A stretch of DNA of 5,669 nt from Clostridiaceae bacterium (GTDB taxonomy: Bacteria; Bacillota; Clostridia; Monoglobales; Firm-18). The notes beneath the pieces were generated by a model. It saw only the letters and a list, made by a program, of their open reading frames with translations. It searched no databases and was not told the origin of the DNA. The DNA lies in NCBI GenBank assembly GCA_012511915.1, contig JAAZFB010000005.1, forward strand, positions 1-5,669. The letters run 5' to 3'. Within the stretch, counting starts at the first letter, position 1. Each line of letters starts with the position of its first letter. The position numbers were made by a program, and so were the translations under genes. This document shows positions 1 to 5,546 of this stretch, in pieces.

Positions 1-84
1 ATATCGAGGGAGGGGATGTCAAAGCGCATAAGTGCGATTTAGGTTCGTATCCGATAAGGGTTCGCAGAGGAATTAATTCGATGC

Positions 85-124
85 TTCATATAATAGGGAA
101 TTTAGCAATCCCATATTATATGAA
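85..124. repeat. Inverted repeat, AT-rich hairpin
   Basis: The left arm TTCATATAATAGGGA (85-99) pairs with TCCCATATTATATGAA (109-124), with one unpaired T and a 9-base loop. It could be an operator, the stem of a leader RNA or part of oriT. It contains TATAAT at 89-94, but I see no good -35 box at the right distance. Confidence 0.7.
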
Positions 125-169
125 AAAAGGCAGCTGCCGTCCGTTGCCCCGGACTATCGCAGCCGCCTT
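123..169 (-). terminator. Possible minus-strand intrinsic terminator
   Basis: The arms AAGGCAGCTGC (127-137) and GCAGCCGCCTT (159-169) pair with one mismatch, and GTCCG (139-143) pairs with CGGAC (150-154) inside them. Read on the minus strand, the GC-rich stem is followed directly by a run of six T. That is the form of a Rho-independent terminator for leftward transcription. It could instead be one stem of a structured transfer origin. Confidence 0.45.
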
Positions 170-170
170 C

Positions 171-191
171 CAAGCCAACAGAGTTGGCTTG
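171..191. repeat. Perfect 9-bp inverted repeat, 3-base loop
   Basis: CAAGCCAAC (171-179) and GTTGGCTTG (183-191) are exact reverse complements separated by AGA. It lies two bases after the preceding hairpin, so the two would stack in single-stranded DNA or RNA. Confidence 0.75.
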
Positions 192-576
192 CTAAAACCT
201 TACTGTCCACATTGTAGCACAGCACAGCGCAAATGGCAACAAAAACTTTTCTGTGACCGCCACGGCAAAAGCCGTTGCGACCGCCGTAAAGTTTTTGCCG
301 ACCGACTGCCTCTGCTGTACTTGTGCATGCGTGCTGCCGTAGTCGCAGCTACCTCAAAACGAGGCGAAGCGGAAAAGCGCGAAGCGTTTTCCACTTGCCT
401 CGATAGAGGTAGGCAAGCAGAGTGTTTGTATATACGTCCGGCTTGCGCCGTCCGCATAACAACACTTGCTTGGCGGTGGCGATTGCCCCCTGCACCCCCG
501 CCGGAGCGAATGACGTGCCGACTGTTCCCCACGCAAAAATTGCGCGGGAAACGCCGCCCCGTTCATTCTTCCGGCT

Positions 577-605
577 CTCCCGAAAAGCCGTTGGCTTATC
601 GGGAG
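577..605. repeat. Strong GC-rich hairpin in the leader
   Basis: CTCCCGA (577-583) pairs with TCGGGAG (599-605), and AAGCC (585-589) pairs with GGCTT (593-597). One A/A mismatch separates the two stems, and the loop is GTT. No T-run follows, so it is not a classical terminator. It is probably a structural part of the oriT/leader region. Confidence 0.7.
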
Positions 606-643
606 GAAAGGCGCGTCACACCTTCGAGGTTGTTACCGCGCAT

Positions 644-712
644 TTATGGGGGGAGTATCCCCCCATATTGCCCAGCCATCGGCGTGGGGCAATTATCCCC
701 CCTCTTATGGGG
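644..712 (+). other. oriT: Candidate origin of transfer (oriT) core
   Basis: TATGGGGGGA (645-654) and TCCCCCCATA (658-667) form a perfect 10-bp inverted repeat with a 3-base loop. ATTGCCC (667-673) and GGGCAAT (687-693) form a second one that starts on the last base of the first. The words TATCCCCCC (656-664, 694-702) and TTATGGGG (644-651, 705-712) each occur twice, so the right side looks like a spread-out copy of the first palindrome. Palindromes beside a nick site, directly upstream of the relaxosome gene, are typical of mobilisation origins. The nick position cannot be named from sequence alone. Confidence 0.45.
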
Positions 713-744
713 TCAAATAGAAAGAGAACAGGAAGTGATAAATC

Positions 745-1047
745 GTGAACAAATCGAAAATGTTTTGCTTTCGGCTAAGTGAAAAGGATTACTTGTCCAT
801 TCAGAACAAAGCCGAGAGAGCAAAGCTGAATATGACCGCCTATATCACAACATCTGCTTTGGACAAGCAAATCGTTGTAATAGACGGATTGGAACAAATC
901 ATTGCTGAGCTAAAGGCAATAGGCAGAAATATCAACCAGCTTACTACATTGTGTAACATGGGAAAAATCCAATGCGTAGAACTGACGGAAACAAAGGAGT
1001 GGTTCGGCGCGGTTTTCGACGGGATTTTGAACCTGTGCGAGAGGTAA
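745..1047 (+). CDS. mobC: MobC-like plasmid/element mobilisation relaxosome protein
   Basis: This 100-residue protein matches the small MobC-type accessory proteins that bind oriT and help the relaxase open the DNA at the nick site. The N-terminal part (residues about 6-40, FCFRLSEKDY to MTAYITTSAL) has the strand-helix-helix look of a ribbon-helix-helix DNA-binding domain. Residues 55-66 hold the family signature ELKAIGRNINQL, followed by a short helical tail. The start is GTG at 745, because GGAAGTG at 731-737 gives a ribosome site about 7 bases away; the next in-frame ATG (760) lacks this. The stop lies 7 bases before the relaxase start, so the two are probably translated as an operon. The candidate oriT lies immediately upstream. 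The family assignment rests on motif recognition; symbol use varies between elements. Confidence 0.85.
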   Translation: MNKSKMFCFRLSEKDYLSIQNKAERAKLNMTAYITTSALDKQIVVIDGLEQIIAELKAIGRNINQLTTLCNMGKIQCVELTETKEWFGAVFDGILNLCER

Positions 1048-1054
1048 ATGCCAT

Positions 1055-1567
1055 ATGGCTACCGTAACATATATCCGCGAGAAAACGCAAACCAAGACCG
1101 CTATGGGTAAGGTAATGAAATACTGTGGAAGAAAGGGCAAAACCCTTTGCGAGCAGGATGGAAGAAAGTTTCAGCTAATATCGGGAAAGGACTGCTGCGG
1201 GGAAACGGCGTTTAAGGAGTTTATGGCTACAAAGGAGCAGTACAAGAAGGCTAACGGAATGTTTTTCTATCAATACGTTCAATCCTTTTCGCCAAAGGAA
1301 AACATAACGCCGCAGAAAGCGCATGAGATAGGGCTAAAGTTTGCGGAATATTTCAAGGGTCATGAGGTTTTGGTTGCTACCCATACCGACGCTGAGCATA
1401 TCCATACGCATCTGATTATTAACTCGGTAAATTTTGAGAACGGTAAGAAACTGCAAATGGCACGGGGAAGCATCCACAAGCTACGTAATTTCTCGGATAA
1501 TATATGCAGGGAGTATGAATTATCCGTTATACAGCAGAAGAAACAGGGATTAAAGAGTATGCGTTAA
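1055..1567 (+). CDS. Relaxase/mobilisation nuclease, N-terminal catalytic part, truncated by a stop codon
   Basis: Relaxases nick one strand at oriT, attach covalently to the 5' end and lead it into the recipient. This 170-residue piece has the features of the PF03432 (MOBP/VirD2-like) family. An N-terminal KVMKYCGRKGKT segment carries the likely catalytic tyrosine (Y23). The metal-binding histidine motif HTDAEHIHTHLIINS lies at residues 110-124, with H110, H117 and H119 as likely ligands and the usual N123. A GAGAGG site lies upstream of ATG 1055, and mobC ends 7 bases before it. The frame ends at TAA 1565-1567. Without that codon it would continue with REYRAALKGESWKFKL and on to 2386, which is the normal continuation of these proteins as I know them. 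The full protein would be about 443 aa. The fragment keeps the motifs but lacks the tail, so nicking activity is uncertain. Confidence 0.85.
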   Translation: MATVTYIREKTQTKTAMGKVMKYCGRKGKTLCEQDGRKFQLISGKDCCGETAFKEFMATKEQYKKANGMFFYQYVQSFSPKENITPQKAHEIGLKFAEYFKGHEVLVATHTDAEHIHTHLIINSVNFENGKKLQMARGSIHKLRNFSDNICREYELSVIQQKKQGLKSMR

Positions 1568-1800
1568 AGGGAGTACCGTGCGGCACTGAAAGGCGAAAGC
1601 TGGAAATTTAAGCTCATAAACGCGGTGGACAATGCAATGGAACACAGCCATAGTAAAGCGGAATTTGTCCGTCAAATGCAAAAGCTTGGATACGGTGTGA
1701 AGTGGCAGGACAGTCGGAAGCATATTACCTACACCACGCCGGAGGGGAAAAAATGTCGTGACAATAAAATGCACGACGGCAAATATCTGAAAGAAAATAT

Positions 1801-1805
1801 GGAGG
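1801..1805 (+). promoter_or_regulatory. Ribosome binding site for the nested gene
   Basis: GGAGG at 1801-1805 lies 6 bases before ATG 1812, inside the relaxase coding sequence. The spacing is close to ideal. It is the main evidence that the overlapping frame starts here. Confidence 0.75.
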
Positions 1806-1811
1806 CGTTTT

Positions 1812-2276
1812 ATGAATATAGAACACTTAAAGGCTTTGAACAAGCCGGAAAACTTGATAGAGCAGTATCAAATACAACTGCCGATGTACGCAATCCCAAC
1901 CGAAACGCTGGAGCAGCTTTTGACAATGCTGTCAGCCATAGGGCAGGGACAGGCTCCGATACAGGAAAACATAGCGAAGTTGCCGACATGGCAGGACATT
2001 CAGGAAACGCTGTACCCGATATTGGAGCAGAATGGGAACAGCTACCTGCAAGCCGCTTTAGAAAGCGAAAAATCCTTGGAAAGGGTTATGAGAAACCAGT
2101 CCGAGGCTTTGAAATCGATGGTCATGAAAACAATTTCAGAACAGCTAAAGGATATGGAAAGAAGCCTTATGGCAAGGGATTTAACACCACTGAAAATTCG
2201 TCTGAAATGGATGGGGTGGGGAGCGTTAGTGCCGACGATATTATTCGCATTGCTGTGGATATTGAAAACATTATAG
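1812..2276 (+). CDS. Nested MobB-like membrane-anchored protein overlapping the relaxase
   Basis: This 154-residue frame lies wholly inside the relaxase C-terminal coding region in a different frame. It starts behind a GGAGG site. The sequence is protein-like: a helical, probably coiled-coil body (residues about 10-125, with LEQLLTMLSAIGQGQAPIQ and YLQAALESEKSLERVMRNQ), then KIRLKWMGWG leading into one strongly hydrophobic segment at about 132-152 and a short KTL tail. A soluble N-terminal part with one C-terminal membrane anchor resembles, in layout, the mobB genes overlapping mobA in ColE1-type and RSF1010-type plasmids, whose products tie the relaxosome to the membrane or stabilise it. I do not recognise a sequence family, so MobB-like refers to position and topology only. 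The TAA in the relaxase lies upstream and does not touch this gene. Confidence 0.7.
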   Translation: MNIEHLKALNKPENLIEQYQIQLPMYAIPTETLEQLLTMLSAIGQGQAPIQENIAKLPTWQDIQETLYPILEQNGNSYLQAALESEKSLERVMRNQSEALKSMVMKTISEQLKDMERSLMARDLTPLKIRLKWMGWGALVPTILFALLWILKTL

Positions 2277-2426
2277 AGCCGAATACCTGTCGGAATGGAA
2301 AAAAACAGCGGCAGGAGCAGGAAGAAGAACAGCAACAGAAACCACGCAATCGGCATAAATCCCTTGACGAGGGTATAGAGCTGTAACGGATACGGCAGAC
2401 AAATACATAGCAGGGGAAGGAGCAAC

Positions 2427-2609
2427 ATGGGAAAGAAAAAAGATTATGGTACAGGAGTACCCGAATACTCAATACAAGCGTTAGCCCGTTGCTTACTGCC
2501 TGAAATACAGAAATACTACGAGAGCGAAGAAGGCAGAAAGGCATTTGAGGAATGGAAAGCTAAACAGGCAAAGAATCAGGGCATAGAAAAAAATAAGTCC
2601 GACAAGTAG
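2427..2609 (+). CDS. Small conserved-looking protein at the end of the mobilisation operon
   Basis: This 60-residue protein begins MGKKKDYGTGVPEYSIQALA and continues with a helical, charged tail (EEGRKAFEEWKAKQAKNQ). A strong GGGGAAGGAG site (2413-2422) lies 4 bases before the ATG. It starts 40 bases after the relaxase frame ends, and a long inverted repeat follows the stop almost at once, so it appears to be the last gene of the operon. It has no membrane segment or cysteine motif. Its function is unknown. I have the impression of similar small genes after relaxases in clostridial elements, but cannot confirm this here. Confidence 0.7.
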   Translation: MGKKKDYGTGVPEYSIQALARCLLPEIQKYYESEEGRKAFEEWKAKQAKNQGIEKNKSDK

Positions 2610-2682
2610 CGAAAAAGCGGGCAGTTTGTCAAGGATAAACGTTGCGGATATTCCGTCCTTGACAGATTGCCCGTTTTTCGCT
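2608..2682. terminator. Long inverted repeat, probable bidirectional terminator
   Basis: The left arm (2608-2635, beginning AGCGAAAAAGCGGGCA and ending TGTCAAGGA) pairs with the right arm (2656-2682, TCCTTGACA to CCCGTTTTTCGCT). There is one bulged G at 2617 and a short mismatch patch near 2624-2626. The 20-base loop contains its own small stem, CGGA/TCCG (2645-2648, 2652-2655). GC pairs next to T5 on the right and A5 on the left would let it stop transcription both ways. The arms are much longer than a normal terminator needs, so it may have another role. TTGACA at 2659-2664 resembles a -35 box, but no good -10 box follows. Confidence 0.65.
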
Positions 2683-2857
2683 GTAAGGTAGTTAGGGTGG
2701 GAAAGCCTCAATCTGGCTTTTCTGCCAGCACTTCAATTTTTTGATTGACTATAGGTATCATTGTTCTACTAATGACCTAAAAATATAGCAATATCCCAAA
2801 GGTTTCAGCAAGGTAAATAAGTTCGCCTTTGGATACGCTTGGGTCACCACGCAGGAA

Positions 2858-2882
2858 TCCCTCAACCATACGGTTTGAGGGA
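2858..2882. repeat. Hairpin, possible weak terminator
   Basis: TCCCTCAA (2858-2865) pairs with TTGAGGGA (2875-2882), with further CC/GG pairing around ATAC. CTTTTACT follows on the plus strand, a poor T-tract. No gene lies directly before it on either strand. Confidence 0.4.
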
Positions 2883-3130
2883 CTTTTACTATGTCTGGAT
2901 ATTTTTAATTTTTGAGTTAGATGTGCTGAAATTGTGCTGTTTTGAAGTGAAGCCCATAAGGTGGACGGATTTTATTACGCAACTGAAAGGAAGAGGGTTT
3001 TGTAATTTGGAGGGATCAACAACTCCTTTGTTAATCTCTATTTGTCACCCCAATATTTGTATAGAACCTTTTTAGGCTGTGGTAATTCGTTCATAAGGAA
3101 CGTACACTGATGTAGACACGCCTTATGGAC

Positions 3131-3190
3131 AAAAGCCCAAAAGCCCGTGAGCAGACGATTTACTCGGTTGTTCACGGGCTTGTTGTCTTT
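3131..3190. terminator. Terminator-like hairpin, both directions
   Basis: AAGCCCGTGA (3141-3150) and TCACGGGCTT (3172-3181) form a perfect 10-bp stem with a 21-base loop. On the minus strand the stem is followed by TTTTGGGCTTTT, and on the plus strand by GTTGTCTTTT. The minus-strand reading places it just after the decayed gene at 3220-3736, so it probably ended that transcript. The left flank has AAAAGCCC twice in tandem (3131-3138, 3139-3146), which lets the right arm pair in two registers. Confidence 0.65.
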
Positions 3191-3219
3191 TAAGAGCACA
3201 TCAGCGTGACGAAAAAGGT

Positions 3220-3736
3220 TTAAATGAGAGTAATTTTCTTGTAATCAGACGGTGTTAAGTTGATATAGTTCTTGCCAAATAATTGCTTTAACTGTTTGTC
3301 ATGAGTTATACAGATATCCTTAAAATCCTGAGGTTGATGGAACTTAAGATATGCTAATATGCACTTTACATTTTTGGCATACCCGTCATTTAATAGCAAA
3401 TAGCTAATAGCTGATATTGATTCGAATATATATTGATTATTTATTGCTCAAAGCGCGAGTACATTGTACAGTATATCCGGTGATCCTTCAGCAATTATTT
3501 TAGGAATGAGCATTTCATATAATTCGCCAAAGGCATCTATTGGCATTGTGCGGAATAGGAACTGCAATGCCGCAATTTTTTGCATGGGCTAATCTGCGAT
3601 ATAGGAGGCAAAGCATTGGAATGTCTACTTCATTTTTTATCGTGAGAAGATCCTGTATCAATTCGCTTGATGGTGAAACCTTTTCGTTAGCAATATTGTT
3701 ACTAAATCCCCAGCCAATTAAGATTTGAACATTCAT
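3220..3736 (-). pseudogene. Decayed gene of unknown function
   Basis: Reading leftward from ATG at 3736, the frame gives MNVQILIGWGFSNNIANEKV and then a helical stretch ending LLYRRLAHAK. At the A-run (plus-strand T-run 3576-3581) the frame must shift. Dropping one base continues as IAALQFLFRTMPIDAFGELY, then NVLAL, an internal TGA (plus 3448-3450), then AINNQYIFESISAISYLLLN and on to FGKNYINLTPSDYKKITLI and TAA at 3220-3222. The repaired product would be 171 residues, mostly alpha-helical, without signal peptide or clear membrane segment. Smooth protein-like sequence across both lesions argues for one former gene. I do not recognise the family. A weak minus-strand promoter is possible (TTGTGG, 16 bases, TAAAAT, between 3787 and 3760). 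It diverges from the secreted-protein gene. Confidence 0.55.
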
Positions 3737-3839
3737 TTCTCATCTAATTTCCATCCTGCATTTTATAATAGTATAAAGGCTCCACAATAGCTTTATGGGA
3801 GTGTTGTTTAACAAAAATAAAATAATATATTGGAAAATA

Positions 3840-3868
3840 TTGAAAATAACAAAGTGGTGTGTTATACT
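3840..3868 (+). promoter_or_regulatory. Extended -10 sigma-A-type promoter
   Basis: TTGAAA at 3840-3845 and TATACT at 3863-3868 are separated by 17 bases. The -10 box is preceded by TGT (3860-3862), the extended -10 form. Transcription would begin near 3875, about 33 bases before the ATG at 3908. This rules against the TTG at 3830 as start codon, since it lies upstream of the likely transcript. Confidence 0.65.
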
Positions 3869-3881
3869 AAATTCAATCAAA
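3864..3881 (+). repeat. 18-bp direct repeat, left copy
   Basis: ATACTAAATTCAATCAAA occurs here and again exactly at 5547-5564. This copy overlaps the -10 box and start region of the secreted-protein promoter. Confidence 0.75.
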
Positions 3882-3907
3882 AAATTGTAAGAAGGATATT
3901 AATAGAT

Positions 3908-5536
3908 ATGATTAATAAAACTATAATAACTATATTGCTATTAACGATAATCTGTAGCACATTACCAATTGCTGGCATTCCTATGATCGTTTCCGCTAAT
4001 GATTCCGAAATTTTAGATTCATTCAATAATGCTAGCGATTCTCAGCAATTACAGCAATTAGCTGAAATGTATGCCGACACTGTATTTGCTTCGCAAACAG
4101 TACGAGATACATACGGCGCATTGACAGATTCTGCGAAGCGGACGGTTTGGGAAAGGCTTGTGACAGAAAATTTCACCACCATCAAACAGTTGCAGTATGT
4201 AATTAATAATGAGGTTAATTCCATTTACGAAATAGAAGGAACTCATTCAGACTCCCATAGCAGCGGAGGCGGTGGTAGTGGAAGCGGGACAACTTCAAAC
4301 GGCGAATGGCAATTTGTTTACACATATGCGGATGGCTCGCTCCAATCATTAAATGTACATTATGATTTGTGTTACGGTGACGGCTTGTTTGTATGCATTG
4401 GAAACACTTACGATGCAAGCATCAACCAAAATGTACCCGCTGTGGCGGTTTCGCAAAACGGATTTACTTGGAGCATCCATAGGGTTGATGCGTTGCTGGA
4501 AGCAACGGCAATAGAGTTTGATGGCACGCGTTTTATCGCGTATACCCGCTATGGGAATACTTCATATCAGTCAATTTATGCTACTTCAACGGATGGTATA
4601 AATTGGGATAAGCATACAACTCCCGGCGGAGAAGATGGATCTTTATCAGATCAGCGTGTAGCTATAAAAGATGATGTTGTATATGTGTCGGCATCAAATG
4701 ATACCGCGACGATTTATAAGCAAAACGGCGAAGAATGGACAGAAGTTTACTCCATACCTGAATGTTATATTGAAGATTTGAAGTGTATCGACGGTGAGCT
4801 TTTTGCTGTTGGCACGAACGGATGTGTTGTAACTTCTTTGAATGGAGAGAATTGGAGTAAAATCACATCAATTTCGACCGATAAAACTCTGCGCAGTGTT
4901 GCCAAAATTGATGGACAAATTGTTGTTTTTGGAATTGATGCTGACTATCTTTGCGAAGATTTGACGCTTATGCGTAATCCAGATGGTACCTGGGAATTAT
5001 GTGCTGTTAATACTGAATTTTATCAAGGCGTTATAACTATAACCCCTTACGGCTTGCTTAGGCACAATTTTAACGGATTAGCACAAATCGCAACCGGATA
5101 TGGTCTTGAGTGGACTACGCTTTCTGAGGGGATTTACGTTAGGGCTTTTGCAACAGACGGAAATATTATCGTAGAAATGACAGAGTCTGGTTTGTTCACC
5201 GGAATGAGAAAAAATGAGTTTTCGTCCAATACTTTTCTAACAGATGAAAGTGGTACGATAATTGGTGGAATTGCTAACCCCGATACTGCTATCCTAAGTT
5301 CATTTGTTTTCAATCCAGATAACTTGAAATGTACCACAATAGCGGCTATGTATGACACAAATGGTCGGCTTATTTCTATGCAAACGAGAAAAAAGGAGGA
5401 TTGGGAACAAAATTTTGCTGTTGTGTTTAGGTTTGAGGATTTTAATCGGTTCAATAAAATTAAAGCGTTGTTTTGGGATGAAGCAAGTTCCATACAACCG
5501 TTGAGTATACCGTATACTTACAGAGGGTTGATATAA
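3908..5536 (+). CDS. Secreted protein with Asp-box-like repeats (probable beta-propeller)
   Basis: The 542-residue product begins with a signal peptide: MINK, a hydrophobic core at 5-28 and a signal-peptidase-I-type site VSA/ND after residue 30. Residues 31-110 form a helical domain (LQQLAEMYADTVF, LTDSAKRTVWERL, FTTIKQLQYVINN) like those I associate with clostridial surface proteins. A Ser/Gly linker follows (about 114-131). Residues 132-435 carry spaced motifs SQNGFTW (182-188), STDGINW (227-233), NGEEW (273-277) and SLNGENW (310-316), alternating with short strands such as DGTRFIAYT and DGELFAVGT. This is the pattern of Asp-box/BNR propellers. Residues 460-531 look like a small beta domain (AAMYDTNGRLISM, KIKALFWDEASSIQPL). 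There is no sortase motif, SLH repeat or dockerin. ATG 3908 was chosen over TTG 3830 because of the signal peptide, a GAAGGA site (3891-3896, spacing 11) and the promoter position. The ligand is unknown, and catalytic residues of a sialidase are not evident. Confidence 0.8.
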   Translation: MINKTIITILLLTIICSTLPIAGIPMIVSANDSEILDSFNNASDSQQLQQLAEMYADTVFASQTVRDTYGALTDSAKRTVWERLVTENFTTIKQLQYVINNEVNSIYEIEGTHSDSHSSGGGGSGSGTTSNGEWQFVYTYADGSLQSLNVHYDLCYGDGLFVCIGNTYDASINQNVPAVAVSQNGFTWSIHRVDALLEATAIEFDGTRFIAYTRYGNTSYQSIYATSTDGINWDKHTTPGGEDGSLSDQRVAIKDDVVYVSASNDTATIYKQNGEEWTEVYSIPECYIEDLKCIDGELFAVGTNGCVVTSLNGENWSKITSISTDKTLRSVAKIDGQIVVFGIDADYLCEDLTLMRNPDGTWELCAVNTEFYQGVITITPYGLLRHNFNGLAQIATGYGLEWTTLSEGIYVRAFATDGNIIVEMTESGLFTGMRKNEFSSNTFLTDESGTIIGGIANPDTAILSSFVFNPDNLKCTTIAAMYDTNGRLISMQTRKKEDWEQNFAVVFRFEDFNRFNKIKALFWDEASSIQPLSIPYTYRGLI

Positions 5537-5546
5537 TCCCTAATTA

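Larger units (their letters stand above)
1..744. other. Gene-free, hairpin-rich leader of the mobilisation operon
   Basis: I see no gene here. Long frames stay open on both strands (plus 81-782; minus 200-532), but the stretch is GC-rich, the predicted peptides are full of Arg, Cys and Pro, and the plus frame would start inside a hairpin and run 38 bases into mobC. Instead there is a run of inverted repeats at about 85-124, 127-169, 171-191, 241-296, 360-402, 525-550, 577-605, 645-667 and 667-693. Such structure just upstream of mobC and the relaxase fits an origin of transfer plus operon leader. The left edge (1-42) may hold the last codons of an upstream gene ending at TAG 40-42, but too little is present to judge. 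Confidence 0.6.
1568..2386 (+). pseudogene. Relaxase C-terminal part, cut off by in-frame TAA
   Basis: This is the same reading frame as the relaxase N-terminal part, directly after the TAA at 1565-1567. The first 80 or so residues (REYRAALKGESWKFKL through GYGVKWQDSRKHITYTTPEG and CRDNKMHDGKYLKE) look like the conserved second half of the relaxase domain. From about 1812 onward the peptide is low in hydrophobic residues and rich in Gly, Asn, Lys, Gln and Glu, ending in a Gln/Glu-rich tail. That fits a disordered tail whose codons are also constrained by an overlapping gene. A GTG at 1625 and an ATG at 1634 could restart translation, but I see no good ribosome site for either. One base change would restore the gene (for example GAA to TAA reversed), so this is a recent lesion or a sequencing error rather than old decay. 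Confidence 0.8.
2690..3219. other. Gene-free stretch between mobilisation module and background
   Basis: I find no supported gene. A 78-codon frame at 2839-3075 starts at TTG without a ribosome site. Small stem-loops are visible: AAAGCC/GGCTTT at 2702-2720, a competing CTGGC/GCCAG at 2713-2728, TCCCTCAA/TTTGAGGGA at 2858-2882, CGTTC/GAACG at 3088-3102, and CATAAGG/CCTTATG at 3092-3127. The word GTGCTG occurs twice, 11 bases apart, near 2921-2938. Composition turns AT-rich here compared with the leader. The right end of the mobile element may lie in this stretch, but I see no certain end repeat. Confidence 0.4.

Noticed and set aside
37..70. tRNA T-arm-like word GGTTCGTATCC
   Set aside because: The flanking bases do not form the T stem, and no acceptor or anticodon arm can be drawn.
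200..532. A 110-codon minus-strand open frame in the leader
   Set aside because: It needs a GTG start without a ribosome site, its composition is unlike its neighbours, and it overlaps several hairpins.
81..782. A 233-codon plus-strand open frame across the leader
   Set aside because: It starts inside a hairpin, is very rich in Arg, Cys and Pro, shows no domain, and overlaps mobC by 38 bases. The openness is explained by high GC. An AGAGG lies 10 bases before the ATG, so it is not impossible, only unlikely.
2042..2544. Two minus-strand open frames of 125-128 codons opposite the relaxase tail
   Set aside because: They are mirror frames of the A/G-rich relaxase and nested-gene coding strand. 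Their Phe/Leu/Ser/Cys-rich peptides reflect antisense composition, and they lack ribosome sites.
2770..2960. Short peptides that look protein-like, such as a minus-strand stretch ending LIYLAETFGILLYF and a plus-strand stretch ending TTQESLNHTV
   Set aside because: Several frames on both strands look equally plausible over the same bases, so the impression is not evidence. None has a start signal or adequate length.
2839..3075. A 78-codon plus-strand frame
   Set aside because: TTG start, no ribosome site, and a stem-loop inside its first codons; the peptide is unremarkable.
3830..3907. TTG at 3830 as start of the secreted protein
   Set aside because: It would put 26 polar residues before the signal peptide and lies upstream of the likely transcription start.
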